Origin: Rhizobiaceae bacterium MnEN-MB40S
GTDB lineage: Bacteria > Pseudomonadota > Alphaproteobacteria > Rhizobiales > Rhizobiaceae
Direction: 5' to 3'
DNA length: 64,000 nt
Assembly (NCBI GenBank): GCA_024343425.1
Contig: BRLC01000016.1
Location: 124,001 to 188,000 of the forward strand
A model generated the notes under the pieces. It was not told the origin of the DNA. It was given only the letters and a program-made list of their open reading frames with translations, and did not search any database. The first letter of the stretch is position 1. Every line of letters begins with the position of its first letter. Made by a program: the position numbers and the translations under genes. Below, one piece after another: positions 1-9,160 of this stretch.

Positions 1-9
1 GAAGAGGCT

Positions 10-753
10 CTAATGCAGCGGTTCGGCAGATTCTGCGGGAAAGATAGACAGTTCAACCCGGTTACGGCCGTTGCGTTTGGCGAGATAGAGCCGTTCGTCG
101 GCGCCGCGATAAAGATCGCTGAATGTGGCGCCGCGCTCGAAAATCACGCCGCCGACGCTGACGGACAACACGTGACGCTGCTCATCGACTACAAAGGCGA
201 CTTCGCTGATCGCCGACCGGATCCGTTCGGCGGCGCCGGGAAAGTGGTCGGACGGTTTGCGGGGCATGAAAACGCAAAACTCCTCGCCGCCGATGCGGCC
301 AACAAGGTCCGTGTCGTGCACCGTTTCGGCGATCGTCTCGGCAATGAGCTGCAAGGCCTTGTCGCCACAATCATGACCGAAACGGTCGTTCACGGCCTTG
401 AAATGATCGACGTCGATAACGAAAAGCGCATTGTGCGACGCCGCCGACGCTTCCTCGACCCTGTTGAGATAGCCATCGACCATCTCGGTAAAGGCTCGAC
501 GATTGAGCAGGGACGTGAGGGAATCGGTCGCCGCGACCGTCATCAACTCGGCATGCGCGATGGCGAGCTGCCGCATTTTGCTCAGGATGAACAGGAAGAT
601 CGGCGGCGCCAGTATCAGCGGAATCAGGAGATTGTTGATCGGGTCGGAGCCCCAGCGCCAGGTTCCGTCTTCAAAGGAATAGCTGTCGAACGCGAAGGCG
701 AAACCGATGCACGCAAGCGTGCCGAGCGCCGTAAACGCATAGACGCGCGCCAC
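10..753 (-). CDS. Membrane-anchored GGDEF diguanylate cyclase
   Basis: Predicted to make cyclic di-GMP from two GTP at the inner membrane. Residues 1-60 hold two hydrophobic segments, around VYAFTALGTLACIGFAFAF and NLLIPLILAPPIFLFIL. A GGDEF domain follows, opening with DSLTSLLNRRAF and carrying an intact GGEEF active-site loop. The inhibitory I-site RxxD that usually lies five residues before GGEEF reads HDTD, so product feedback may be weak or absent. The start is a GTG next to AAGGG; the frame is closed by a stop a few codons upstream, so a long N-terminal sensor domain is not possible without a frameshift. No partner gene indicates the signal. Confidence 0.85.
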   Translation of the reverse strand: MARVYAFTALGTLACIGFAFAFDSYSFEDGTWRWGSDPINNLLIPLILAPPIFLFILSKMRQLAIAHAELMTVAATDSLTSLLNRRAFTEMVDGYLNRVEEASAASHNALFVIDVDHFKAVNDRFGHDCGDKALQLIAETIAETVHDTDLVGRIGGEEFCVFMPRKPSDHFPGAAERIRSAISEVAFVVDEQRHVLSVSVGGVIFERGATFSDLYRGADERLYLAKRNGRNRVELSIFPAESAEPLH

Positions 754-1160
754 CCCTTGGACGACCAGTCGAGTTTCATGTCAGCGGCTCTTCATCTGCG
801 CCATTGCGTTGCTGTCTTTGACCTTGTCGTGTCGCGCCAGGAAATTATCCTGACTGGCAAGGGACGAAAGCTAATATACCTGATTTGAACGAATTTATAC
901 AGTGCAGTAAGCCTTGTTGTCCTTTTTAGTGTGTAATGAATATTGTAAAACTGGAGTATGTTACTGTGCGGGAAGCGCCCTGATCATCTTGCATGATTGC
1001 CGTGTCGATGGTTGCCATTTCGGCTTTTCCTCCCATCTCAATGAGGAGCGCCGCGTCCGCGGCGGCCAGGTCAATCTACAGCCACATCCCACCGAGTCTG
1101 GATGCGATCGCGGCCATCATTCGTTCATGGACGGGAGCAAGAACGGACGGAGGAAACATC
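754..1160. other. Divergent intergenic region, GGDEF gene / SDR gene
   Basis: About 400 bases without a gene. The part around 870-965 is clearly AT-richer than its surroundings and probably holds promoters for the divergent flanking genes. I see no convincing operator, riboswitch or terminator. The short open frames here have no recognisable protein features. Confidence 0.5.
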
Positions 1161-1871
1161 ATGTCGCTTGAAGGCAAGAAAATTCTGATCGTAGGCGGCA
1201 GTTCCGGCATCGGCTTTGGGGTGGCGGAAGCCTCCCTTGCCGCTGGTGGAAGTGTCGCCATCGCATCGCGCAGCAGCGAAAAACTGGAGAAGGCCGTGTC
1301 TCGACTTGGCGGCGGAGCGTCCGCCCGGGTGCTCGATACAGCTCATCAACCAGCCATCGAAGCGTTCTTCGCGAACTCTGAACCCTTCGATCATGTTGTG
1401 GTTTCGGCAGCCGAAACCAGAATAGCGGCAGTGAGCGAACTGCCTCTGGACGACGCCTATCGATCGATGGAATCGAAGTTCTGGGGCGCCTACCGCGTCG
1501 CGCGGCAGGCCAGAATAATCGATGGCGGCTCACTGACCCTGATATCGGGAACGCTCTCCACGCGGCCCAAAAAGGGAGCCGCTCTTCAGTCGGCGATCAA
1601 CGCCGCTCTGGAAGGCCTGACCCGCGGTCTGGCGCTGGAAATGGCGCCCGTTCGCGTGAATTGCGTATCGCCGGGTCTTGTCATGACAGAAATGTATGAC
1701 CGGCTGGAAGGCGACGCCCGAAAATCGATGTTCGAGGGCGCTGCCGAAAGAATGCCGGTCGGACAGATCGGCGCGCCGGCGCATATCGCGCTGCAGGTCG
1801 TTGCATGCATGGCCAATTCCTACATGACCGGAGCAACGATCATGGTCGACGGCGGCGGAGCAATCGCGTGA
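1161..1871 (+). CDS. SDR-family protein lacking the YxxxK catalytic motif
   Basis: A 236-residue Rossmann-fold short-chain dehydrogenase/reductase. The nucleotide-binding glycine motif GGSSGIG is near the N-terminus and the C-terminal VNCVSPGLV and MVDGGG segments are typical. Where active SDRs have YxASK, this protein reads QSAIN, so both catalytic Tyr and Lys are replaced. A subgroup of SDRs with an ALxAxNxALE segment is known, so this is probably a real divergent clade rather than a pseudogene. The ATG at 1161 is chosen because GGAGGAAAC precedes it closely; the frame is open further upstream. It is followed 23 bases later by an aldo/keto reductase, so the two are likely cotranscribed. Confidence 0.85.
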   Translation: MSLEGKKILIVGGSSGIGFGVAEASLAAGGSVAIASRSSEKLEKAVSRLGGGASARVLDTAHQPAIEAFFANSEPFDHVVVSAAETRIAAVSELPLDDAYRSMESKFWGAYRVARQARIIDGGSLTLISGTLSTRPKKGAALQSAINAALEGLTRGLALEMAPVRVNCVSPGLVMTEMYDRLEGDARKSMFEGAAERMPVGQIGAPAHIALQVVACMANSYMTGATIMVDGGGAIA

Positions 1872-1894
1872 AAACAGGAATGAAAGGAAAAGGA

Positions 1895-2851
1895 ATGGAT
1901 AAGCGGACACTTGGAGATACAGGGTTCTCGATCGCGCCGATCGTCTTTGGCGGAAACGTATTCGGCTGGACGGTTGATGAAAAAACCAGCTTCGCACTGC
2001 TCGACGCCTTTGTCGATCACGGATTCAACGCGATCGACACGGCGGATTCCTATTCGATATGGGCGCCGGGCAACAGCGGCGGCGAATCAGAGACGATCAT
2101 TGGAAACTGGCTGAAGGCCCGGCCGGGCATGCGCGACAGGGTCGTGATCTTCACCAAGGTCGCATCGGATCTCGGCAAGCCGGGACAAAAGGGGCTTTCG
2201 GCGAAATGGATCACCGAGGCGGTCGAGAATTCCCTGTCTCGGCTGAAGGTCGACAGCATTGATCTGTATTTTTCCCACTGGATGGATCCGGAAACGCCGC
2301 AGGAAGAGACGCTTGGCGCCTATGACAGGCTCGTCAGGGACGGGAAGGTCAAGGCCATCGGCGCATCGAACCACGACGCCGATTATCTCGCCAAAGCCCT
2401 CAAGATTTCCGCGGATCAGGGATTGCCCGCCTATCAGGTCGTTCAGCCGGAATACAATCTCTACGACCGCGACGCCTTCGAAGGGCCTCTATGCGATCTT
2501 TGCGAGGAAAACGGACTCGGCGTGGTCACCTATTTCAGCCTGGCGTCGGGTTTCCTGTCCGGCAAATACCGCTCGAAAGCCGATCTCGGGCAATCGGCCA
2601 GAGGCAGCCGCGTTGAGAAATATCTGGATGCGCGCGGGCTCGCCATTCTCGATGCGCTCGATCAGGTGTCAAAAACTCATTCGGCGACGCCCGCCGAGGT
2701 TGCCCTGGCCTGGCTCATTGCAAAGAAAGGCGTTACCGCTCCGATCGCCAGCGCCACCAAACCGGCCCACGTGGATAGCTTCGTCAAGGCTGCTGAACTG
2801 ACGCTGTCGGACGAGGACATGCAGGCGCTTGACGCGGCCGGAGCAGCCTGA
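1895..2851 (+). CDS. Aldo/keto reductase
   Basis: A 318-residue NAD(P)H-dependent aldo/keto reductase of the plant/bacterial YajO/Gcy-like type. The catalytic tetrad is visible in order: Asp and Tyr in DTADSYSIW, Lys in VIFTKVASD and His in YFSHWMDPETP. The C-terminal cofactor region (TAPIASATKPAHVD) is also present. The start ATG follows AAAGGAAAAGGA, whereas the open frame reaches back into the preceding SDR gene. The substrate cannot be told from sequence. Pairing with an SDR suggests a small carbonyl or sugar metabolism unit. Confidence 0.9.
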   Translation: MDKRTLGDTGFSIAPIVFGGNVFGWTVDEKTSFALLDAFVDHGFNAIDTADSYSIWAPGNSGGESETIIGNWLKARPGMRDRVVIFTKVASDLGKPGQKGLSAKWITEAVENSLSRLKVDSIDLYFSHWMDPETPQEETLGAYDRLVRDGKVKAIGASNHDADYLAKALKISADQGLPAYQVVQPEYNLYDRDAFEGPLCDLCEENGLGVVTYFSLASGFLSGKYRSKADLGQSARGSRVEKYLDARGLAILDALDQVSKTHSATPAEVALAWLIAKKGVTAPIASATKPAHVDSFVKAAELTLSDEDMQALDAAGAA

Positions 2852-2876
2852 CTCCGCGAGGGATTAACCGTGTCGG

Positions 2877-3875
2877 CTATTTCTGCAAGCTGCTCGGCGA
2901 TATTCCGAAATGCCGCTTGAATGCGGTTGCGAAATTCGCCGGGCTCGTATAGCCGGCCTGGTAGGCCGCCTCGGAAATCGTGACATTATCCCGTTCCAGC
3001 GTCTGGCGGGCGCGTTCCAGCATGTAGCGCCGGATATACTGCGAAACCGGCATTCCATAGGCGCTGGCGACGAGACGTCTCAACGAGTTTTCGCTCATGC
3101 CCATTTCCTGGCACATTGCGCCTATGGCTATACCCCGGCCCGCATGCGTGTCGAGAAAATGGTCGACGGCCTGCAGGCGTGTGCGGTCCAGCGCCCTGAT
3201 CGGCGCGTTCGGCGCCGGCTCGTTGATATTGCACACCTGCCGAAAAGCTTCCTCCAACAGCCCGAGCACGCGGCTTTGAATGTAGATGGCCTGCAAAAAA
3301 GGCTGCCCGCCCGGCGCGCTGATAATCTGTTCCGCCAGCGAAATGGCGTGAGGACTGGGAGACCAGCTTCGGTTCGCCAGATGCGCATTCGCGAACCGCT
3401 TGATAAGGCCGAGATCGGGCGTCTGTGTTTCCGGCATCTTGTCGAGCCATTCCGGCGCGATTGAAATGGTGACCTTGCGCAGCAGCATACCCTTGTGGGC
3501 TTTGCGCACGAACCGTTCCGGCTTCGTTTGGGCGAAAATCGTGGCGACCGGGTTCCACCGCTTTTGCGGCGCATCGTATTCCGGCATGGGAATGCGCAGC
3601 TTGCCGATCGAGGCGTCCACCGAGCCTTCCAGGAAGATTACCACGCTCAGCCGGCGTTCACATACGGATTCGATTTCCAGATCGTGCAGGTCCACCGCGT
3701 TCGAAAAATGAACGCTCAATCCTTTTTCCAGCGTCAGAAAGCTGATGGCGCCGCGCAGAATCCTGTCGTCGGCGTCAAGGTCCGGGTCCAGCCAACGGTC
3801 GTCACGGGCCTCTCGTCGCGCCGTCAGGTCGGACTTGGTCACGTAGTGATTGGCGAAATGCGGTTGCACGAGCAT
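2877..3875 (-). CDS. AraC-family regulator, probably of siderophore uptake
   Basis: A 332-residue protein with a C-terminal AraC/XylS double helix-turn-helix: the first around AIGAMCQEMGMSENSLRRLV, the second ending in AAYQAGYTSPANFATAFKRHFG. The N-terminal two thirds is a poorly conserved effector domain, as in PchR/YbtA-type regulators that sense siderophores. It is transcribed divergently from the TonB-dependent receptor at 4074, which supports control of that receptor. The start at 3875 is preceded by GGAAGA nine bases upstream; an in-frame start at 3947 would add 24 residues. The effector is unknown. Confidence 0.85.
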   Translation of the reverse strand: MLVQPHFANHYVTKSDLTARREARDDRWLDPDLDADDRILRGAISFLTLEKGLSVHFSNAVDLHDLEIESVCERRLSVVIFLEGSVDASIGKLRIPMPEYDAPQKRWNPVATIFAQTKPERFVRKAHKGMLLRKVTISIAPEWLDKMPETQTPDLGLIKRFANAHLANRSWSPSPHAISLAEQIISAPGGQPFLQAIYIQSRVLGLLEEAFRQVCNINEPAPNAPIRALDRTRLQAVDHFLDTHAGRGIAIGAMCQEMGMSENSLRRLVASAYGMPVSQYIRRYMLERARQTLERDNVTISEAAYQAGYTSPANFATAFKRHFGISPSSLQK

Positions 3876-4001
3876 GAACTGTTTTCTTCCAATCTCCTTT
3901 GGCTCCGGACGATATTCCCTCCGCAAACAAGATTGGTGGATTTGCAAACACCAAGTCGATTGCTCCGGCGCCTCAAAACCCTGTATCCGATAGATGAGTT
4001 A

Positions 4002-4048
4002 ACCAGTCAAGTTTGCAGATTCGACATCGGTCGTTCGTCAAGACTGGT
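4002..4048. promoter_or_regulatory. Inverted repeat between araC-type gene and receptor
   Basis: ACCAGTC (4002-4008) and its exact complement GACTGGT (4042-4048) lie 33 bases apart in the short divergent region upstream of the TonB-dependent receptor. The position suits an AraC-type regulator that contacts two half-sites. The repeat is only 7 bases, so chance is possible. Confidence 0.3.
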
Positions 4049-4073
4049 CGCGTAGTGTTTTTCGGGGGCAATC

Positions 4074-6089
4074 ATGGCGGTAAAATCGCGATTCACAACG
4101 GTATTGGCGGGATCTGTCAGCTTGTTGGCGCTGGGTTCGGTCGACGCTTTTTCACAGGACACCGAACTTCAGACCATTGTTGTTGAATCCGGCGAAACGG
4201 CGGGCGAGGAAGAAAAGTCCGACATCGACAGGATCGAAAATGATGTCGACATCTCGCGCGACGACATTCAGAATCGTGAGGCCACGGATCTCAAGCAACT
4301 GTTCCAGATGACCCCGTCGGTGACTGTGGCGGGCGGGTCGACCGCCTCCCAGAAGATCTACGTGCACGGAATTGACGAGTCCAAGCTCAACGTGACGATC
4401 GACGGCGCGCGGCAGAAAAACAATGTCTGGCATCACAACGGGACGATCGGCATCAACCCGATCTTTCTGAAATCCGTCGAAATCAATGAAGGCGTGGCGC
4501 CGTCGGACGACGGGCCTGGAACACTGGGCGGCGCGGTCAAATACGAAACCGTCGACGCCACCGATTTGCTGGACGAAGGCCAGACGCTCGGCGGCCTGGC
4601 GATCATCGGCTATGAATCGAATTCGAACACCGTGACGGTCACAGGGGCGGGATACCAGGTCTCGAACGGTTTCGAGATTCTCGGCATGATCACGCGCGGA
4701 TCCGGCGAAAACTATGAAGCCGGGGACGGGGAAGAGCAGAAGGGCACCGGGACAGACCTCTGGAACGGACTTGGCAAGGTCGCCTATCAGAGCGTCGACG
4801 GACACCGTTTCGAACTCACCGGCGAGTATTATCGCGATTTCGGTCTGCGGCTGCTCAGGGCGAACATGGCGTTGCCGACCGACGCCTACAACGAAAACCT
4901 GTATGAGCGGCTGACCACGACCTTCAAATACACGATCGAGGGCGCAGACGGACTGTTCGATCCCGAAGTGCTGCTCTATTACAACTCCAATGCGCTGCAT
5001 CGACCCAACAAGGAAGGCTACACGACGCCTTCCGGGGCTTTCAATTCCGATGTCCGGACCATTGGCGGACATGCGCAGAATACGTTCCACCTGGGGTATG
5101 GAGACATCACTGCCGGCGTCGATTTCTACAATGACTACACGTTGGTAGAGCGCTTCCATGACGATTTGCCGCGGTTCAGCAGGCCGGGCGACGTGTCGGA
5201 GAATGTCTGGAATGTCGGCGCCTATGTGCAGGCGCGGCTGGAGCCGACCGACTGGTTCTTCGTGTCTACCGGCCTGAGGGCCGATTTCCAGAGCTACCGG
5301 GCTGTTGACGAGCAGACCTTCGACAATTTTGGTCTTTCTCCAAACATCAATCTGGGTTTCAGGCTTGCCGAAGGGCTGACATTCAACGCCGGATATTCCT
5401 ATGTGTTTGGCGGTTTGGAAGAAGCCGAGGCGGCGCTGTTTCACGCCTGGGACTATACCTACGATCCGTTTTTGGAGCCGACCTATGCGCACAACGCGAA
5501 AGTCGGCCTTTCTTACGAATATGGCGGTCTGACCCTTGGAGCGGACCTCTTCTACATCAAGATGATCAATCCGATCACCTACGATTACGACGTCACACCG
5601 TTCATGCGCACAACCGGAGATCCACTGATCTCGAAAGGCGTCGATATCTCGGCGGGTTACAGCTGGGGCAATGCTTTCCTCCTTGCAGCATTCACCTATG
5701 CCGACGTCGAATTCGGCGACCGCATCGCTCTGCCGGGCGATTCCAATTCAGGCGTTCCCGTCGGCAGCATATTGACGCTGGGCGGCGGATATACGTTCGA
5801 ACAGTACGGCGTGACGCTCGGCGCAAATGCGGAAATAGCCTTCGAATACTCCAACCAGGATCTGGAAGACGAGGGGTATGACAACCCGCTGCCCGGCTAT
5901 GAAGTCGTGAACATCTTCGCCGAATGGCGGCCGCCTGTCCAGGATGCGGATCTGACCCTGCGGGCCGAGGTCGCCAACCTGTTCAATGACAATTACTTCA
6001 GCCGCGCGACCTACAATCCGAACGCCCGGGTCACGCCGGTGTATTCGCCGGGCCGTTCGTTCAATTTCACCCTGACTGCAAAATTCTGA
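4074..6089 (+). CDS. TonB-dependent outer-membrane receptor 1
   Basis: A 671-residue TonB-dependent receptor predicted to import an iron chelate across the outer membrane. It has a signal peptide ending near VDAFSQ, a TonB-box-like LQTIVVES, a plug domain (roughly 50-165, with KIYVHGIDESKLNVTIDGAR and DDGPGTLGGAVKYETVDA) and a 22-strand-type barrel closing in SPGRSFNFTLTAKF with the usual C-terminal Phe. The plug resembles those of receptors annotated for haem or catecholate siderophores, so the ligand is uncertain. The AraC regulator upstream and the siderophore ABC importer downstream favour a siderophore. GGGGG precedes the ATG. Confidence 0.9.
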   Translation: MAVKSRFTTVLAGSVSLLALGSVDAFSQDTELQTIVVESGETAGEEEKSDIDRIENDVDISRDDIQNREATDLKQLFQMTPSVTVAGGSTASQKIYVHGIDESKLNVTIDGARQKNNVWHHNGTIGINPIFLKSVEINEGVAPSDDGPGTLGGAVKYETVDATDLLDEGQTLGGLAIIGYESNSNTVTVTGAGYQVSNGFEILGMITRGSGENYEAGDGEEQKGTGTDLWNGLGKVAYQSVDGHRFELTGEYYRDFGLRLLRANMALPTDAYNENLYERLTTTFKYTIEGADGLFDPEVLLYYNSNALHRPNKEGYTTPSGAFNSDVRTIGGHAQNTFHLGYGDITAGVDFYNDYTLVERFHDDLPRFSRPGDVSENVWNVGAYVQARLEPTDWFFVSTGLRADFQSYRAVDEQTFDNFGLSPNINLGFRLAEGLTFNAGYSYVFGGLEEAEAALFHAWDYTYDPFLEPTYAHNAKVGLSYEYGGLTLGADLFYIKMINPITYDYDVTPFMRTTGDPLISKGVDISAGYSWGNAFLLAAFTYADVEFGDRIALPGDSNSGVPVGSILTLGGGYTFEQYGVTLGANAEIAFEYSNQDLEDEGYDNPLPGYEVVNIFAEWRPPVQDADLTLRAEVANLFNDNYFSRATYNPNARVTPVYSPGRSFNFTLTAKF

Positions 6090-6152
6090 GAACAGTCTAA
6101 CCAGCAACGGCGCGGCCGGTTCGTCCGGCCCCCAAAGCAAGTGAGATCAGGC

Positions 6153-6446
6153 ATGCTCCACGTCATCGTTTCGGAAGCGGAAACGCCGTCGGCCTCGAAA
6201 TATCTGCAGCAGCTTTGCAAACATTTTGCCCACAAGGTTCCGTCCACCTGGTCCACGGAAGCCGGCGCGGTCGAATTTCCCTTTGGTCATTGCGAGATGC
6301 AGGCGGCGGACGACCGATTGTCGATTCGCTGCAGCACGCCTGACGAAGGCAATCTGCCGAGGCTGCAAGGCGTCATCGACAGCCATATCGCAACCTTTGC
6401 CTTTCGCGAGAAGTTGCAGTTGCAATGGCGGCGCGAGACGGCCTGA
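6153..6446 (+). CDS. DUF2218-family small protein
   Basis: A 97-residue soluble protein resembling DUF2218: the pattern of a short alpha segment, KYLQQLCKHFAHKVP, then a beta-rich middle with FPFGHCEM and a closing helix ending in LQLQWRRE. DUF2218 genes are often found beside iron-siderophore uptake or utilisation genes, as here between a receptor and an ABC importer. The molecular role is unknown. ATG at 6153 fits family length better than the GTG at 6141. It ends 29 bases from the convergent ABC ATPase gene. Confidence 0.75.
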   Translation: MLHVIVSEAETPSASKYLQQLCKHFAHKVPSTWSTEAGAVEFPFGHCEMQAADDRLSIRCSTPDEGNLPRLQGVIDSHIATFAFREKLQLQWRRETA

Positions 6447-6475
6447 TTTCGGCTGTCTGAGACTTCCAGATCCCG

Positions 6476-7228
6476 TCAATGATGCAGGGCGATCAGTTGG
6501 CCGTCCAGCGTCTGTATGCTGATGTGAGAATCGAAGAGGTTGGAAAGCGTTTCGCTCTGGAAAATCTCCAAGGTCGGGCCATTCGCGAAGGTGGTTCCGT
6601 TTTTCAAAGCCAGAATGTGCGTGGCGTATTTGGCGGCGTAGTTGATGTCGTGAATGACCAGGATCGGGGTCTTGCCGACATTCTTCAGCTTTTCCAGGAT
6701 GACCATCAGATTGCGCGCGTGAACCAGATCGAGATTGTTCAACGGTTCGTCCAGAAGGATGTAATCCGTGTCCTGCGACAGGATCATTGCTACAAGCGCC
6801 CTCTGTCGCTGGCCGCCCGACAATTCGTCGAGATAGCGGTTCTCGAAAGGTCGCATCTCCATCATGTCGAGTGCTTCGTCGATCTTTTCGCTGTCTTCCG
6901 GTCGCGTCTGTCCCCGGTTGTGCGGAAACCGGCCGAACGAAACGAGATCGCGCACCCGCAGGCGGCTGGCGATGTGATTTTCCTGCCGCAGAACGGAAAG
7001 AAGTTTCGCCATTTCCGCCGTCGAGGCGTGATGGACATCGTGACCGTCTACGCGGATCGCCCCCGCATCCGGTTTGATCAGGCGCGAAGCAAGCGACAGG
7101 AGCGTTGATTTGCCGGCTCCGTTCGGCCCGATGATCGCTGTCACCTCTCCCTTAGGAATCACGGCGTCCACCTGGTCCAGGATCAGGGAGTCGCCGATCG
7201 CGTAGCGGATGTTTTGTATTTCGATCAT
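6476..7228 (-). CDS. Iron-siderophore ABC importer, ATP-binding subunit
   Basis: A 250-residue ATPase that powers siderophore import. Walker A is GPNGAGKST, the signature is LSGGQRQRALVA, Walker B is DYILLDEPLNNLDL and the switch histidine is in VIHDIN. It is closest in appearance to the YclP/VctC/FatE/CeuD group serving catecholate or related siderophores. The ATG at 7228 overlaps the stop of the upstream permease (ATGA), indicating translational coupling. It is the last gene of a four-gene operon running from 10066 down to 6476. Confidence 0.92.
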   Translation of the reverse strand: MIEIQNIRYAIGDSLILDQVDAVIPKGEVTAIIGPNGAGKSTLLSLASRLIKPDAGAIRVDGHDVHHASTAEMAKLLSVLRQENHIASRLRVRDLVSFGRFPHNRGQTRPEDSEKIDEALDMMEMRPFENRYLDELSGGQRQRALVAMILSQDTDYILLDEPLNNLDLVHARNLMVILEKLKNVGKTPILVIHDINYAAKYATHILALKNGTTFANGPTLEIFQSETLSNLFDSHISIQTLDGQLIALHH

Positions 7229-8169
7229 CGAATGTTTCCCCGCAGGATCAGAACCAGGAAGGTCAGGCCGCCCACAAGATCGATCACAACGCTGAGCGTC
7301 GTGTCCAGGTGAAACACGCGTTCCAGTATCGATTGCCCCGCGACCAGGACAATGCATGCAATCAGAATGGTCCCAGGAAGCAGGTCGCGGTGGCGGAAGC
7401 TCGGCACAATCTGGTGGGCGAGGCTGGTCACAATCAGGCCGAAGAAAATGATCGGACCGACCAGCGCGGTCGACACCGCCGCCAGCAGAGCGACAATGCC
7501 AAGCACGACGAGCACGAGCCTGTCGTGGTCCAGCCCCAGATTGATGGAAATTTCGCGCCCGAGCTCCAGCGTATCGAGCGTGTTGCGCATGCGCCAGGCG
7601 GCGAATATCGCGACGCCGATCAGCAGGGAGCTCAATCCGATCAAATCGAGGTCCATCTGGTTGAAATTGGCGAAAAGGTTGGACTGCAGTACGGCGTATT
7701 CGTTGGGGTCGATCATGCGCACCAGCAAGCCCGAGATAGATCGGAAGAGAATTCCGAATATGATGCCGACAAGGATCATTCGATGGAGATCGCGTTGCGT
7801 TTGCCGCATCAAGGTTCCGAAAAGCGCGATGCAGGCCGCGATCATCAGCACGAGCGAAAACGAAAACCGCGTGCTTTCGCCAAGCGCCGCATAACCGAAC
7901 CCGCCGAGTGAGAACAGCAGGGCGATCTCGATCAGCACATACAGGGAATCGAAGCCCATGATCGCCGGGGTCAGAATGCGGTTTCCGGTCACGGTCTGAA
8001 ACAGTTTTGTGGAAACCGCGATCGCTGCGCCGGTGATCATCAGCGCCGCCAGTTTTGGGCCGCGAAACTGCAGCGCAAAGCCGATGTCGCCGCGCGCGCC
8101 ATAGGTCAGATAGAAAACGCACGAGAGCGCGAGCAGCGCAAAAAGGATCAGCAATCGTCTACCTGGCAT
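7225..8169 (-). CDS. Iron-siderophore ABC importer, permease 2
   Basis: A 314-residue FecCD-family membrane permease with about nine or ten hydrophobic segments. Typical family marks are the GRE-containing cytoplasmic coupling region (LELGREISINLGLDH) and GPIIFFGLIVTSLAHQIV. Together with permease 1 it should form the BtuC/FepD-type heterodimer. The start MPGRRLLIL at 8169 overlaps the end of the upstream permease gene by 11 bases; the open frame reads on into that gene and longer starts are unlikely. Confidence 0.92.
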   Translation of the reverse strand: MPGRRLLILFALLALSCVFYLTYGARGDIGFALQFRGPKLAALMITGAAIAVSTKLFQTVTGNRILTPAIMGFDSLYVLIEIALLFSLGGFGYAALGESTRFSFSLVLMIAACIALFGTLMRQTQRDLHRMILVGIIFGILFRSISGLLVRMIDPNEYAVLQSNLFANFNQMDLDLIGLSSLLIGVAIFAAWRMRNTLDTLELGREISINLGLDHDRLVLVVLGIVALLAAVSTALVGPIIFFGLIVTSLAHQIVPSFRHRDLLPGTILIACIVLVAGQSILERVFHLDTTLSVVIDLVGGLTFLVLILRGNIR

Positions 8170-9118
8170 GAACAGGCCTCGCAAACAAAAGCCAGAGGAA
8201 CACGCAGGCGCCGAAGACGCCGAAAATGATGCTGACGGGAACTTCGTAGGGGTATCTGATCGTGCGGGCGAGAAGATCGGAGGCGAGGACAAGCATCGAT
8301 CCGAGAACGGCCACCCATGGAAGGCTCGCCCGAAGATTGTCGCCCATGATGCGGCTGGCGATATTCGGCACGACAAGACCGACGAACGGTATCATGCCGA
8401 CCGTGACGACGCTCACGGCCGTGACGACGCTGACAATCATCATGCCGAAGGCCACGATCTGGCGGTAGCCAAGTCCGAGATTGAGCGTCATTTCCTTGCC
8501 GAGCCCGATAATCGTGAACTGATCGGCGACGAAATAGGCGAGCAGCGACAGGACGGCGGCGATCCAGAGCAATTCGTAACGGCCCATCATGATGCCGGAA
8601 AACTCGCCGGACATGCCATGCATCCAGACCTCGAGATATTGCAGAAGATCGAGTTGGTAGGCGAAGAAGATGGCGATGGCGCTTACAAAGCCCCCGTAGA
8701 CCAGCGCGACCAGAGGTATCAGAAGCGGCCGATCCACGGGAAGTCTTCTGATGAGGAGCAGAAAGATCAGGGTGGAGCCGAGCGCGGCGACGACCGCCGC
8801 TATCATCTTGACCATGAGCGAGGCCTGGGGCGCCAGTATGGTCACGGCGATGATGCCGACGGCTGCGCCCTGTCCCGTTCCGGCTGTCGCGGGTTCGACG
8901 AAGCGGTTGCGGGCGAGCATCTGCAGGATCATGCCGGAAATTGCAAGCGAGCTTCCGGTGATGATCACCGCCAGCGTGCGCGGCAAACGGCTTACCAGCA
9001 AAATCCAGAGCGCGTCCGGTTGGCTGAACAGGCTGCCGGGGTTGATATTGGCGACGCCCGTAAAAAGGCTTGCTATGAAAAGCAATGCGAACAGCACGCC
9101 GACGAGCAGCTTGGTCAT
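8159..9118 (-). CDS. Iron-siderophore ABC importer, permease 1
   Basis: A 319-residue FecCD-family permease. Residues from MTKLLVGVLFALLFIASLF onward give multiple membrane helices. Family marks include LPRTLAVIITGSSLAISGMILQ near the first third, LGLGYRQI for ATPase contact and GMIPFVGLVVPNIASRIMG. It corresponds to FatD/VctD/YclN in order and type. The start at 9118 follows GGCGGCAAG; a start at 9160 would give an uncleavable charged extension. The gene begins 42 bases after the binding-protein gene ends. Confidence 0.92.
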   Translation of the reverse strand: MTKLLVGVLFALLFIASLFTGVANINPGSLFSQPDALWILLVSRLPRTLAVIITGSSLAISGMILQMLARNRFVEPATAGTGQGAAVGIIAVTILAPQASLMVKMIAAVVAALGSTLIFLLLIRRLPVDRPLLIPLVALVYGGFVSAIAIFFAYQLDLLQYLEVWMHGMSGEFSGIMMGRYELLWIAAVLSLLAYFVADQFTIIGLGKEMTLNLGLGYRQIVAFGMMIVSVVTAVSVVTVGMIPFVGLVVPNIASRIMGDNLRASLPWVAVLGSMLVLASDLLARTIRYPYEVPVSIIFGVFGACVFLWLLFARPVHAR

Positions 9119-9160
9119 CTTGCCGCCTGCTCTATGCCGTTGGAGAAGCGTTGGGCGCAA

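Noticed and set aside
6108..6132. GGCCGG/CCGGCC hairpin after receptor 1 as a terminator
   Set aside because: No T-run follows, so there is no support for rho-independent termination.
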